Shown: positions 34,451 through 44,689, counted from the first letter of the stretch. The stretch is 64,000 nucleotides of DNA from Breoghania sp963678585 (GCA_963678585.2 CAXXGA010000001.1:62001-126000), one strand, 5' to 3'. The notes: generated from the sequence alone by a model not told the origin. Made by a program: numbers and translations.

Positions 34451-35200
34451 CTAGTGGCTCGGATGCAGGGCGTCGTTCAGGTACATGCAGGTCAACACCG
34501 CAAACACATAGGCCTGCAGGAAGGCGACCAGGAATTCCAGCGCCGTCAAACCGACCGTCATGGCCAGCGGCATGACGGAGCCGAGGACACCGGCGAAGCC
34601 AAGGCTGCCGAGGCTCACCACGAAGCCGGCAAAAACCTTCAGCGTGATGTGACCGCCGAGCATGTTCGCGAAAAGTCGAACGGAAAGACTGATGGGACGC
34701 GAGAGGAACGAGATGACCTCGATCGGCGTCACGAGAAGCAGCAGGACGAACGGCACGCCGGACGGCACGAATACCTTCAGGAAACGGAAGCCGTGCTGCT
34801 TGATGCCGTAGCCGACGACCGTCAGGATCACGAGCATGGACAGCGAGAAGGTAACGATGATCTGGGCCGTGATCGTAAAGAAATAGGGGAACATCCCCAT
34901 GATGTTGCCGCCCAGCACGAACATGAAGATCGAGAAGACGAACGGGAAGAATCGCATCCCCTCCGATCCTGTCGAACTTCGCAACATGTTCGCGATGAAT
35001 TCGTAGAACATCTCCGCCACGGACTGGCCGCGGCTCGGCACCAGGCCGCGCCCCTTGGTGGCCAGCATCAGCCACACCGTCGTCACGGCGACGGTCGCTA
35101 CCATGAACAGCGACGAATTGGTGAAGGAGAGATCAACACCGCCGATTTCAACAGGGAACAGATTTACGACTTTAAATTGATGAAGCGGATCGTTCGACAC
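34451..35200 (-). CDS. atpB: ATP synthase F0 subunit a
   Basis: A 249-residue membrane subunit that forms the proton half-channels against the c-ring. The essential Arg is in P-I-S-L-S-V-R-L-F-A-N-M-L-G-G-H, and helix segments such as M-F-P-Y-F-F-T-I-T match the family. The start is GTG at 35200, with AAGAGG upstream. It is the second gene of the F0 operon. Confidence 0.96.
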   Translation of the reverse strand: MSNDPLHQFKVVNLFPVEIGGVDLSFTNSSLFMVATVAVTTVWLMLATKGRGLVPSRGQSVAEMFYEFIANMLRSSTGSEGMRFFPFVFSIFMFVLGGNIMGMFPYFFTITAQIIVTFSLSMLVILTVVGYGIKQHGFRFLKVFVPSGVPFVLLLLVTPIEVISFLSRPISLSVRLFANMLGGHITLKVFAGFVVSLGSLGFAGVLGSVMPLAMTVGLTALEFLVAFLQAYVFAVLTCMYLNDALHPSH

Positions 35201-35329
35201 CGGGACGGCCTCTTAAATCTGTTCTCATGCCGCGAAAGCGGCTCTTCGTTTAATCCCCTGACCCTGATCCGGACTTTCGCCCCAGAGGCCATCGGTTCGC
35301 TACGTGACGCGTTAAACCACGGATCGCCG

Positions 35330-35734
35330 TTACGATCCATCATCCTTGCGTCGGAATTCCTCTGCCGGATCCGCGATCTTGCCCACGGAACGCAGCATGT
35401 TCAGGACCCCGGCCACGAACCCGAGAAGGAGAAACGCAGCCAGCCCCCACGGGGCGGTCCCCAGCCACTTGTCCAGAAGCCAGCCGATCAGCGCGCCGAC
35501 ACCAACTCCCGCGATCAACTCGCTCGACAATTTCATCGCCGCCGCATAGCCGGAGGCGTCGCCGGAGCGAGAGTAGCGTTTCTGTTCCGCCTCTTCGCGT
35601 TCATTGTGCTCGGTCAGCGAGCGATTCAGCTGATCCAGACGCGCGTCCAAACCGCCCTCGCCAGACGACGCGCCTCGCGGGTTTTTCGCCCCATCCGGCT
35701 GTGCTCCATCTTCTGGCTCAAGCTTATCGGCCAT
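35330..35734 (-). CDS. atpI: AtpI family protein
   Basis: A 134-residue AtpI-type protein. A polar N-terminal half (about 1-65) is followed by two membrane helices (about 72-92 and 98-118) containing G-V-G-V-G-A-L-I-G-W-L-L-D-K-W-L-G-T. AtpI is thought to assist c-ring assembly or Mg2+ handling. It is first in the F0 operon, as usual in alphaproteobacteria; the gap of about 130 bases before atpB is relatively long and may hold its own regulatory signals. Confidence 0.9.
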   Translation of the reverse strand: MADKLEPEDGAQPDGAKNPRGASSGEGGLDARLDQLNRSLTEHNEREEAEQKRYSRSGDASGYAAAMKLSSELIAGVGVGALIGWLLDKWLGTAPWGLAAFLLLGFVAGVLNMLRSVGKIADPAEEFRRKDDGS

Positions 35735-35939
35735 GGCTTTCGCACCTCCGGATGCGGAAAAACACTGCGTTCCGCACCCCCTGAAAAGTCGCGCGCACCA
35801 TAGTCGGCACCCCCAAACCTGTCAAGGAGCCTTACCGACCCGCTAAGGCGCTGTTTTATATGAGATTTACACCGATTACGAAGGGGCTTCAGTCATCTAC
35901 GCGACTTTAGTGCACCCCGAGGCCCGCTCCTGCCCGCGA

Positions 35940-38900
35940 CTATACGGCCTCAAGGAAACGCTCAGCCATCTCCAAATCCACGGAAACAAGCTGGGAAACG
36001 CCCCGTTCGGCCATGGTCACGCCGAAGAGTCGGCTCATCCGCGACATAGTGATCGGATTGTGGGTAATAACAATGAAACGCGTCTGGGTGAGCCGCGCCA
36101 TTTCGTCCAACAGGTCGCAATAGCGCTCCACATTCGCGTCGTCCAACGGTGCATCGACCTCGTCGAGAACGCAGATCGGGGCCGGATTCGTGAGGAAAAC
36201 CGCAAAGATAAGGGCCATCGCGGTCAAGGCCTGCTCACCACCTGACAGGAGCGTCATGGTTTGCGGCTTCTTGCCCGGCGGGCGGGCGACGATCTCAAGC
36301 CCGGCTTCCAGCGGATCGTCCGAATCGATGAGCTGCAATTCCGCCGTTCCGCCGCCGAACAGGTGCGTGAAGAGACGCTGGAAATGCTCGTTGACCACCT
36401 CGAAGGCGGCCAGAAGGCGTTCGCGCGCCTCCTTGTTGAGATTCGCTATGCCCGTGCGCAGGCGTCGGATCGCCTCGATCAGATCGTCGCGGTCGGAAAC
36501 GAGAGAATCGCGCTGCGTGGAGACCTCCTCCACCTCCTGATCGGCGCGCAGGTTCACGCCGCCAAGGCGCTCGCGTTCCGCCTTCAGGCGCTCAAGCCGC
36601 ACCTCAATGGCGTGGATATCGGGCAGCGGCGCGCCTTCTCGCAATTCCGCAACGCCGGGAACTTCCTGCGGGGGAACTTCAAGAGCCTCTTCGATGCGCT
36701 CCGCCACGTCGTCGGCACGCGCGCGGGCCGACTCGACCCGCTCCTCGGCCCGCACCCTGCCCTCGCGGGCGAGCGACAACGCCTCCAGCGCCTCACGGGC
36801 CGTGCGGTCGGCATCGCCCAGCGCACGCTCCGCCTGCACAAGCGCATCGTCGGCCTCCTTGCGCGCTTCCTCCGCGCGGGCGATTTCGGAGAAAAGGCCA
36901 CGCCGTTTTTCCTCGATATCAACAGGGCGCTCGGTCAGGTCCTCGATCTCGGCCTCGGCCGCCCCCAGCCGTTCGCGCAGGACCGCCAGTTGCCGCTCGG
37001 CATTGGCCGCCCGCTCCTGCCATGAGCGCCGCTCGCGGGCGATGCCCTCCAGACGGCGCTGGCGCATCTCGTTTTCCCGCTCAAGGCCGCTGGCCAGCGC
37101 CCGCGCTTCCGCCACCGCCGCGCGATCGGTCGCCACCACGGCGCGCAACTGGACGATTTCAGCCTCAAGACCGGAGGCGTCCGCAAGTTCGGCGACGATT
37201 TCCTCAGCTTCCGCCAGCGCGCCCTGCGTGTCTTCCAGCTCGTCGGCAAGGCGGGCTTCCGTGTCTTCCAGCGAGGTCCGGCGCATGGTGAGCGCCGACA
37301 GATCGCGCTCCGCCGCAGCCAGAGCCGCACGCGCCCGATCGAGCCGCGACTGGCTCTCGCGCACAGCCGCACGCGCGGCCTGTTCCGCCTCAACCGCGGC
37401 AGCCACCGCATTTCGCCCGCGCTCAAGATCGGACTGACGCGCGGCGACCTCGCCGGCAAGCTCCTCGATCCGGGCTTCCAGTTCGACAAGCCGGTTACGC
37501 TGTTCAAGGCGCTGGGCGGCAGCCGTAGGCGCTTCGGCGGTGGCGATGAACCCGTCCCAGCGCCACAGGTCACCCTCGCGCGAAACAAGACGCTGACCCG
37601 GCTTCAGCAAAGGCTGGAGACGATCCGCATCATCGCGGGTGACGAGGCCGATCTGCGCCAGACGCCGGGAAAGCGCGGCAGGCGCGGCCACATGGACGGA
37701 AAGTGCTTCCACGCCATCGGGCAGCGCCGGATCGCCTGTAAATCCGAAAACCTCGCTCCAGCGCACCGGCGCTGCCGGATCAAGCGGAGCGTCGAGGTCT
37801 TCACCGAAGGCGGCGCCAAGGGCGGCCTCATAGCCGGGGGAGACGTCGACCGCGTCGATTATCGGCTCCCATTCGCCTTCGACCGCCGCATTGAGCATTC
37901 TGGAAAGCGCGCGCGCTTCCGCTTCATCGGCTCCCAGACGGCGCTCGGCATCGGCCAAAGGTTCGCGTGCGGCCGTTTCCGCGGCGCGCGCATCGGCCGT
38001 GGCGATCTCGCTCGCCTCCGCCCGCATAGTCGCCTCTTCAAGGGCGGCGGCCGCGACCTCAAGCGCTGCGCGTTCATCCTCGGCATCGCTTTTCGCCGCG
38101 ATCTCGGCGCGCAGCGCCGCCAGATCGCGCGCAACGTCGGAAGCCTGCGCCTTGAAACGATCAAGCCGCGCGCGGGTTTCGGTCAACGTCCGTTCGGCTT
38201 GAGCCCGGCGGGCGACGAGCGCGGCATTCTCCTCAGTCTTGCGGGAAAGCTCGCCTTCGCTCTTGAGAAGGGCCTCTTCCGCAGCGGCGACCTGATCTAC
38301 GGCGGTCTGCGACCGCTCGCTCGCCATCTCGTTTTCCGCCAGAAGGGCCTTTTCTTCCTCGTCGAGTGCCGCCAGAAGCTCGGCGTTTTCCGTGCCCATG
38401 CCCTGTTCGCGCTCGATATCCTGCGCAAGCTGGGCGCGGCGATGGTCGAGATCGCGAAGCCGTTCGCGCACCCGGCGGTCTTCGGCGTCCAGTTCGTTGC
38501 GGGCCAGCACCAGTCGCTGCAAGGCAGCACCGGCGCGTGCTGCGCCATCACGCAAACCCGGCACGTTGTGCGCGGCAATCGCCTGCTCCTTGGCCGCCTC
38601 GCCCTGCGCAACGGCCGCCTCGTTGACGGCGGCCATCACCTTGGCCAGTTCGGCTTCCGCGGCTTTCAGCGCCTCTCCGGTTTCCATCCAGCGCAGGTAG
38701 AGGATCGTGGCCTCCGCCTTGCGGATATCGCCGGAAAGATTGCGATAGCGCGAGGCCTGCCGGGCCTGCCGCTTCAGCCCTTCAAGCTGGGTGTCGATCT
38801 GGACGAGCACGTCTTCCAGACGTTCCAGGTTCTGCTCGGCTGCGCGCAGGCGCAGTTCCGCCTCGTGACGGCGCGAATGCAGGCCGGAGATGCCTGCTGC

Positions 38901-39398
38901 CTCTTCGAGAATCCGGCGGCGCTGGGTCGGTTTCGCCGCGATCAGTTCGCCGATGCGGCCCTGCCCGACAAGCGCATTGGAGCGCGCACCGGTGGAGGCG
39001 TCTGCAAAGAGAAGCTGGACATCGCGGGCGCGCACGTCGCGCGCATTGATGCGATAGACCGATCCGGCCTCGCGCTCGATGCGGCGGCTGACCTCCAGCA
39101 GGTCGGCGTCATTGAAGCCCTGCGGCGCGGTGCGAGCGGAATTGTCGAGAAAAAGAGTGACTTCGGCGGTGTTGCGCGCAGGCCTGTTCAGGCTGCCGGA
39201 GAAGATCACGTCGTCCATGCCGGACGCGCGCATGTTCTTGTAGGAGTTCTCGCCCATGACCCAGCGCAGGGCCTCGACGAGATTGGACTTGCCGCAGCCA
39301 TTGGGACCGACGACGCCCGTCAGGCCGTCCTCGATCACGAATTCCATCGGCTCCACGAAGGACTTGAAACCGAGCAGGCGAAGCTTGTTGAACTTCAT
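35940..39398 (-). CDS. smc: Chromosome segregation protein SMC
   Basis: A 1152-residue ATPase of the SMC condensin. The N-terminal Walker A reads G-P-N-G-C-G-K-S-N (31-39). A long coiled coil, very rich in Ala, Glu and Arg, is interrupted by a central hinge (about 510-620). The C-terminal head has the signature L-S-G-G-E-Q-A-L-T-A-M-A and Walker B with V-L-D-E-V-D-A-P-L-D. It dimerises at the hinge and compacts the chromosome. Upstream in the same direction are a thioredoxin-fold gene and a DUF721 gene, a conserved order in Hyphomicrobiales. Confidence 0.97.
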   Translation of the reverse strand: MKFNKLRLLGFKSFVEPMEFVIEDGLTGVVGPNGCGKSNLVEALRWVMGENSYKNMRASGMDDVIFSGSLNRPARNTAEVTLFLDNSARTAPQGFNDADLLEVSRRIEREAGSVYRINARDVRARDVQLLFADASTGARSNALVGQGRIGELIAAKPTQRRRILEEAAGISGLHSRRHEAELRLRAAEQNLERLEDVLVQIDTQLEGLKRQARQASRYRNLSGDIRKAEATILYLRWMETGEALKAAEAELAKVMAAVNEAAVAQGEAAKEQAIAAHNVPGLRDGAARAGAALQRLVLARNELDAEDRRVRERLRDLDHRRAQLAQDIEREQGMGTENAELLAALDEEEKALLAENEMASERSQTAVDQVAAAEEALLKSEGELSRKTEENAALVARRAQAERTLTETRARLDRFKAQASDVARDLAALRAEIAAKSDAEDERAALEVAAAALEEATMRAEASEIATADARAAETAAREPLADAERRLGADEAEARALSRMLNAAVEGEWEPIIDAVDVSPGYEAALGAAFGEDLDAPLDPAAPVRWSEVFGFTGDPALPDGVEALSVHVAAPAALSRRLAQIGLVTRDDADRLQPLLKPGQRLVSREGDLWRWDGFIATAEAPTAAAQRLEQRNRLVELEARIEELAGEVAARQSDLERGRNAVAAAVEAEQAARAAVRESQSRLDRARAALAAAERDLSALTMRRTSLEDTEARLADELEDTQGALAEAEEIVAELADASGLEAEIVQLRAVVATDRAAVAEARALASGLERENEMRQRRLEGIARERRSWQERAANAERQLAVLRERLGAAEAEIEDLTERPVDIEEKRRGLFSEIARAEEARKEADDALVQAERALGDADRTAREALEALSLAREGRVRAEERVESARARADDVAERIEEALEVPPQEVPGVAELREGAPLPDIHAIEVRLERLKAERERLGGVNLRADQEVEEVSTQRDSLVSDRDDLIEAIRRLRTGIANLNKEARERLLAAFEVVNEHFQRLFTHLFGGGTAELQLIDSDDPLEAGLEIVARPPGKKPQTMTLLSGGEQALTAMALIFAVFLTNPAPICVLDEVDAPLDDANVERYCDLLDEMARLTQTRFIVITHNPITMSRMSRLFGVTMAERGVSQLVSVDLEMAERFLEAV

Positions 39399-39452
39399 GG
39401 CCGCACCCCGCGCAGTGGCATGCGCGTGCGCGGGGGGCGGCCCGCAAGCAGG

Positions 39453-40124
39453 TCAGAGCAGCGGCTTGATGATCTTGTCGAGCTGTTCAACCGTCAGCGC
39501 CCCGGGGTGCTTCTCGCCATTAATGAAAAAGGTGGGCGTCGCCTTCACGCCGAATTCCGTGTGCGCACGATCCCGCGATTCGTTCACACCCTTAATGATA
39601 TCCTGATTCGACAAGCACTCCTCGAAAGTCTTGTCGTTGTAGCCGATCTGCCGGGCCATCGCCTTCAGGTTCCCGAGCGGATCCTGCGTGAAAGCCCATT
39701 TGCGCTGCTGTGCGAAAAACAGATCCAGGATATCATAATACTGTTCTTTCGGCGCACACCTTGCAAGCATACTTGCCGCGAAAGCAAGGTTGTCAAGGGG
39801 AAACTCCCGCATTGCGTAATATACCTTACCCGTATCGATATATTCTTTCTTCAGGTACGGAAATGTCTCGAGTGTGAACGTCGCACAATGACTACAGGTG
39901 AGAGAGGCATATTCTATAATCGTGACCGGAGCGGCAGAATCCCCGATGAACATGTCTTCCAGAAGACCCGGCTTCTGCAACTCCATCGGAGAAAAGCTCT
40001 CGGCAAGAGCCGGCATCGGCAGGACCGTGGCCAGCGTGGCGCTGGCGCCGATGGCGGTCACACCTTCAAGGATCTGCCTTCTGGTCAGGTTCACAGGGGT
40101 CACTTTCACGGGTGTCATCCTCAA
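39453..40124 (-). CDS. DsbA-like thioredoxin-fold protein, exported
   Basis: A 223-residue periplasmic disulfide oxidoreductase-like protein. The N-terminus has a Tat-like signal with T-R-R-Q-I-L-E (14-20), a hydrophobic stretch and an A-L-A-E cleavage region near 41. The redox site is C-S-H-C (77-80), and V-K-A-T-P-T-F-F-I carries the cis-Pro. It probably forms or isomerises disulfides in exported proteins; the partner DsbB is not in the window. It lies between smc and the DUF721 gene, a typical order. Confidence 0.9.
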   Translation of the reverse strand: MRMTPVKVTPVNLTRRQILEGVTAIGASATLATVLPMPALAESFSPMELQKPGLLEDMFIGDSAAPVTIIEYASLTCSHCATFTLETFPYLKKEYIDTGKVYYAMREFPLDNLAFAASMLARCAPKEQYYDILDLFFAQQRKWAFTQDPLGNLKAMARQIGYNDKTFEECLSNQDIIKGVNESRDRAHTEFGVKATPTFFINGEKHPGALTVEQLDKIIKPLL

Positions 40125-40241
40125 CTGATCGTCTCTCTGGAATATTGTACGGGCCGGCAGGGTTTTCGCGCCGTCCCCGTCAATGTCGTTTACAGATGTG
40201 CCAGCCCGAATTTGAACTGACCATGAACAGATCGCGCGCGC

Positions 40242-40808
40242 TCACTTTGCACGCCTCGCCTTGATGGAGCGACCGAGCTTGGCGAGCGCCGCGCGCAAGG
40301 GGGTGTCCTCCACCTCCTCAAGCTGACGTTTCAACTCCGCCTCCTCCAGATCGCTCAAAGCCCGCTGCGTCGGGATCGCCCGCTCGGGCTGCCTTTTCAG
40401 CGGCCTCTGGACGATCTTGATCCGGCCGACCGCAGCCCAGCCGAAGAACATGTTTATCCGCTGGATTATCTGGGGCAGTTCATGCTGCAGGAAAAGGGCG
40501 CTGGGCCCATCGCAGCGGATCACCAGTGTCGCAGGTTCCGGCAAGGCCTCGCCGCCGCCGTCGCGCCGCCGGGGCCAATGAAGGGCCTCCGGCTGCGTGG
40601 TCCTGCCATAACGGTCGCCGACGATATCGGGCCAAAGGGAAATCAGGTCCGCGGTGGCGAAACCGCGCTTGCGGCAGGCGGGCTCAAGCACGCCGCCGAT
40701 CAGGTCGGCAAGAGGCTTGGCGGCGCGACGAGGTCCGCGCCGCGCAGGGCCCAGCCCAGCGCGCCGGTCGTCATCTCCTGAACCGGAAGCACGATCTTTT
40801 CCGCTCAT
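40242..40808 (-). CDS. DUF721 (DciA-like) protein
   Basis: A 188-residue protein of the DUF721 group, related to DciA, which helps load the replicative helicase in bacteria lacking DnaC. The N-terminal half holds a KH-like fold with L-I-S-L-W-P-D-I-V-G and L-V-I-R-C-D-G-P-S-A-L-F-L-Q-H-E-L-P-Q-I; the C-terminal tail is charged and probably unstructured. The ATG at 40808 is chosen. Its place between mutY (divergent) and the DsbA-like gene is conserved in Hyphomicrobiales. The DciA role is inferred from the family. Confidence 0.82.
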   Translation of the reverse strand: MSGKDRASGSGDDDRRAGLGPARRGPRRAAKPLADLIGGVLEPACRKRGFATADLISLWPDIVGDRYGRTTQPEALHWPRRRDGGGEALPEPATLVIRCDGPSALFLQHELPQIIQRINMFFGWAAVGRIKIVQRPLKRQPERAIPTQRALSDLEEAELKRQLEEVEDTPLRAALAKLGRSIKARRAK

Positions 40809-41084
40809 TCCCAATCTGCCCGTCCATTCGCTCCGACGGCCGCGCTCAGCCGATACGGATCGTCGTCCCTGTCTACTCCGCCGCGCTGCTTCAGGCCACA
40901 GCAAGCGCCCCTCGCGCAAGTGCCGTCCTGAAGCCCCGACCGGCATGAACCTGCCCCCACGGTCTAGCCCCGCAGTGCGGCGGACAGGTGGCAGCCGCCT
41001 TGCCGAACGCGACTATCGCGGCCCCTCTTTACCGCTTGTCTTTCGCACTTGTCTTTCGCGGGCGGCTGAGGTCCTGTTTCGCAC

Positions 41085-42158
41085 ATGATCCAACGATTCC
41101 CCGCTCCTCAGGCCGAAACCCTGCTTCGGTGGTATGACCGCCACGCCCGCACGCTGCCATGGCGGGTGTCGCCGGACGACCGTGCCCGTGGCGTCATGCC
41201 GAAGCCCTATCGGGTCTGGCTTTCGGAGATCATGCTTCAGCAGACGACGGTTGCAGCCGTCAAGGCATACTTCCAGGCGTTCACGCAAAAGTGGCCGGAT
41301 GTCATGAGCTTGGCGGGCGCCGATGAAGACGACGTGCTGAAGGCATGGGCGGGGCTCGGCTACTATTCGCGCGCGCGCAACCTCAAGGCCTGCGCCGATG
41401 TGGTGGCGGGAGAACATGGCGGGCGCTTTCCCGAAACGGAGGAAGGTTTGCGGGCTCTGCCCGGCATTGGCCCCTACACCGCGGCGGCCATTGCGGCCAT
41501 CGCCTTCGACCGTCCGGCAAGCGTTGTCGACGGCAATGTGGAGCGCGTCATCAGCCGCATCCACTCCATCGAGACGCCGCTGCCGCGGGCCAAGGCAGAG
41601 ATCCGGGAACGCACCGCAGAGCTGACCCCGCAGACGCGCCCCGGCGATTTTGCGCAGGCGATGATGGATCTGGGTGCGACCTTGTGCTCCCCCAAACGGC
41701 CTGCCTGCGCCCTGTGTCCATGGACCGAGGCCTGCCGGGCGTACGCCTCGGGAACCGCCGAGACCTTTCCGCGCAAGGCCGCCAAGACGGCCAAACCGAC
41801 GCGGCGCGGCATGGCCTTCATCGCCATCCGCGACGACGGTGCGGTGCTCCTGCGCCAGCGCCCGAGAAAGGGGCTGCTGGGCGGCATGAGCGAGCCGCCG
41901 ACAAGCGTATGGGCGCCGGATGCGGCAACCGACGACCTGTCGCTCGCCCCGCTGCAGCTGAACTGGCGGCGATGCCTCGCCCCGGTGCGCCACACGTTCA
42001 CGCATTTTCATCTGGAAATGACGGTCTGGCGGGCCGCGGCCGCCGACGACGTTGCGGCTCCCGACGGGCACTGGTGGTCGACGCCGGAGACTCTTGGCGG
42101 CGAAGCGCTTCCGACCGTGATGAAAAAAGCCGTGGCCGCCGGATTGGGCAAGGACTGA
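41085..42158 (+). CDS. mutY: A/G-specific adenine glycosylase
   Basis: A 357-residue DNA repair enzyme that removes adenine opposite 8-oxoguanine. The helix-hairpin-helix and catalytic region shows L-P-G-I-G-P-Y-T-A-A-A-I and V-D-G-N-V-E-R-V. The 4Fe-4S loop is C-S-P-K-R-P-A-C-A-L-C-P-W-T-E-A-C (C-X6-C-X2-C-X5-C). The C-terminal part (about 240-357) is a NUDIX-like 8-oxoG recognition domain with H-T-F-T-H-F. Divergent from the DUF721 gene and convergent with a histidine kinase gene. Confidence 0.96.
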   Translation: MIQRFPAPQAETLLRWYDRHARTLPWRVSPDDRARGVMPKPYRVWLSEIMLQQTTVAAVKAYFQAFTQKWPDVMSLAGADEDDVLKAWAGLGYYSRARNLKACADVVAGEHGGRFPETEEGLRALPGIGPYTAAAIAAIAFDRPASVVDGNVERVISRIHSIETPLPRAKAEIRERTAELTPQTRPGDFAQAMMDLGATLCSPKRPACALCPWTEACRAYASGTAETFPRKAAKTAKPTRRGMAFIAIRDDGAVLLRQRPRKGLLGGMSEPPTSVWAPDAATDDLSLAPLQLNWRRCLAPVRHTFTHFHLEMTVWRAAAADDVAAPDGHWWSTPETLGGEALPTVMKKAVAAGLGKD

Positions 42159-42179
42159 GCGGCGCGCGCGCCGACGACC

Positions 42180-44432
42180 TCAGGACGCCGCTACGCCCAT
42201 ACTGTCGTCATTCTCGTCATCCTCGCCGTCTCTTTCTTCGTTGCTCTCCTGCGCGACGATCTCGCGAACCGGGCACAGCACATGCACCTCCGTGCCCTGC
42301 CCCGGCTGACTTTGGATCCTGATGTGTCCGCCCGCCGCATGGACCCGGTTGCGCACCCGCGACAACCCGATGCCGAGCGTTTCTCCGACCAGCCGCGACG
42401 ACGCCTTGGTCGAGAAAAACGGATCGAAGGCATGGCGCAGTTCCGACGCCGACATGCCACACCCGGTATCGGCGACCGTGAGGTCGATGAAGTCGCCGGC
42501 CAGGGGCTCGCCGCAGGTCGAGCAGGCCAGGCTACCGTTGTATGTCACCAGTTTCGCGCCGAGCGTTATCGTCCCCTCTCCCTCGATCGCATCGCGCGCG
42601 TTGTTGATGAGCTCGCTCAGGATCAATGCCAGGTCGTCGAATTCGACTCCGACATAATCCATGCCGTCCTCTATATCGAGCGACAGATGCACGTTGTCCG
42701 GAAGGGCGGCGCGCTCGATCTTGAGGATGCCGCGAACCACAGGTCCCACCACCTGCACGCCCTGGGAAAGCCGCGAGCTAAGCGACATGGCGGAGATCTT
42801 CACCAGTACGTCGCGGATGCGGTTGGCGCCCGACAGCACCTTCCCGATATCGGCGCGGATGCCGGCCTGTTCGTTTTCCTCCGCCGTATCGGCCGCCATT
42901 TCCGCGTAGTTGACGATCGGCGACAGAAGGTTGTTGAAGTGATGAGAGAGCTGCAGCGACAACTGGTCCGCCAGGCGCATCTCACGTTCCTGACGCTCCT
43001 GTTCGGCGGTGATGTCGCGGCCGATGGAGACCAGATGCGTGACCTCGCCCCTGGCGTTGAACAGCGGTGAGATCGTCTTGCTCTCGTAAAAGATCGTGCC
43101 GTCTTTGCGGCGGTTTATGAAAACCGCCTGCAACGGCTTTTGCGCCTTCAACCGCTTCCACAGTGAGGCATAGAACATGGCGCTCTGGCGACCGGATTTG
43201 AACATGCTCGGCGTTTGGCCGATCAGTTCCTCGCGCTGATAACCCGTCAGCCGGGTCACGGCGGGGTTGGTGTAAAGGATCGTGGCGTCCGGCGCCGTCA
43301 CGTAGACCAGCTCCTCGGACTGCTCGATCACCTGCGCATAGAGCCGCTCACGCCATTTGGCGCGCTCGATCCGCCGGCGCCATTGGCCCCAGTAATAGGA
43401 AACCGGAACCAGCACGACCAGCAGGATCGCGCCGATCACGACCATCGCCTCAAGCCGAGCCTGCGAGTTTGAATTGAGCAGATCTGCGTTAACGACCGTC
43501 AAGACGATCCAGTAAGGATCCTCGCTCAACACGTTGTCCACCACGCCGGGAATGTTCTGTGCGCTCAGGTAGATCCGATTGAAGGCGAATTGCCCGTCGG
43601 GCGTGTTGATCAAGCCGCCAACGGGATTGTCAACCGCTTCGGAAAGCCCGGAAATTTGCGAAATATTCCCGTCGTGGCCGAGCAGCCAGCCCCAGGCGCG
43701 GGTCGGATCCTCGCTGAACAGCCAATAGCCGGCCGGGTTGATCAGCCAGTAGCGCAGATCGGAATTCCGGTCGCGGCGCGCCAGCACTTCCAGCACCTTT
43801 TCGCCGATCAGGTTGAGAACGAGAATCCCGCGCCGGACGCCCGCATCGTCCACGACCGGCTGCACGACCCGTATCGTCGGACGCGGCGGATACTCGAGTT
43901 CATGATGCTCGATGTTCAGATCGAACGAGGAGACATAGACGTCTTCGCGCTCCAGGGCGGTCGTATCCACGAAATAGTCGCGATGCGCCTTGGACTGCAA
44001 TTCCCCGGGCGGAACAACGGTCGCCGCACCGTAGCGGTATTGAACGCGAATGCGCTCCATGCCGTCCGTGTCGATCAGGCGGATCTGATCGTAGGCTGCC
44101 CGGTGTTTCGCAAAACGGACAAATTCGCGGGTCAGTTTTTCCATACCGCCCGGCCTGGAGACCAGAGCGGAGGCCACATCCGCGATGAGAGACAGGTCAC
44201 TTACCGCCTGATAGACGGGCACGAGCAGGGATTCACTGGCCACCCGAACGGAGGCCGATTGCCGGGCGGCCCACTGCCGGTGTTCTGAGTAAGCATCGGC
44301 AAGATGAATTCCCGCAATGATTGCAATCAAAGGAATTGCAATTCCAAAATAGAATATTGCGGCGGAAAACAACGCCTGCGTGGAAGAGATACCGGATACG
44401 GCATCATCGCGATGCTCTACATCTCCTGACAC
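42180..44432 (-). CDS. Orphan PAS histidine kinase with extracytoplasmic sensor
   Basis: A 750-residue sensor kinase. A membrane helix (about 22-42) is followed by a large extracytoplasmic double-Cache-like sensor (about 45-325), a second helix (about 328-347), a PAS domain (about 365-475), and kinase core. The phosphoacceptor is His497 or His498 in L-S-H-H-F-N-N-L-L. The N-box E-L-I-N-N-A-R-D-A (607-615) and D-T-G-C-G-M are intact. A C-S-T-C pair (637-640) sits between the N-box and G1 box. No response regulator is adjacent. Start is GTG at 44432. Confidence 0.87.
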   Translation of the reverse strand: MSGDVEHRDDAVSGISSTQALFSAAIFYFGIAIPLIAIIAGIHLADAYSEHRQWAARQSASVRVASESLLVPVYQAVSDLSLIADVASALVSRPGGMEKLTREFVRFAKHRAAYDQIRLIDTDGMERIRVQYRYGAATVVPPGELQSKAHRDYFVDTTALEREDVYVSSFDLNIEHHELEYPPRPTIRVVQPVVDDAGVRRGILVLNLIGEKVLEVLARRDRNSDLRYWLINPAGYWLFSEDPTRAWGWLLGHDGNISQISGLSEAVDNPVGGLINTPDGQFAFNRIYLSAQNIPGVVDNVLSEDPYWIVLTVVNADLLNSNSQARLEAMVVIGAILLVVLVPVSYYWGQWRRRIERAKWRERLYAQVIEQSEELVYVTAPDATILYTNPAVTRLTGYQREELIGQTPSMFKSGRQSAMFYASLWKRLKAQKPLQAVFINRRKDGTIFYESKTISPLFNARGEVTHLVSIGRDITAEQERQEREMRLADQLSLQLSHHFNNLLSPIVNYAEMAADTAEENEQAGIRADIGKVLSGANRIRDVLVKISAMSLSSRLSQGVQVVGPVVRGILKIERAALPDNVHLSLDIEDGMDYVGVEFDDLALILSELINNARDAIEGEGTITLGAKLVTYNGSLACSTCGEPLAGDFIDLTVADTGCGMSASELRHAFDPFFSTKASSRLVGETLGIGLSRVRNRVHAAGGHIRIQSQPGQGTEVHVLCPVREIVAQESNEERDGEDDENDDSMGVAAS

Positions 44433-44485
44433 AACACGCGGTTCCCAAAATAGATAAATTTCTCATCCAGTATAACGCTTATTTT

Positions 44486-44495
44486 GTAACGTTAC
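44486..44495. promoter_or_regulatory. 10-bp palindrome upstream of the histidine kinase gene
   Basis: GTAACGTTAC is a perfect palindrome 54-63 bases before the kinase start codon, in an AT-rich region. It may be an operator or part of the promoter. Palindromes of this length can occur by chance. Confidence 0.25.
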
Positions 44496-44689
44496 GGCAC
44501 CCGCCCCACCAACCCGTACAACTACCTACCGCCGTAAACCGGCGCTGCACCGCAGCAATTATCCGTATAATTTTCAGATAATTAGCTTGCAAATGAGCTT
44601 CTGCATTTTTTTACCTGCCGCCTGCACCGGCGTGCAAACTCCGCCCTTTTGCGCGAAACGCCTTCCTGTCGGCCTCGCCCCGGGGCGGC

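Noticed and set aside
37692..40220. Long open frame on the plus strand opposite smc and the DsbA-like gene
   Set aside because: It is antisense to clear genes, its sequence is Arg/Ala/Gly/His-rich with no domain signals, and such frames are common in GC-rich DNA.
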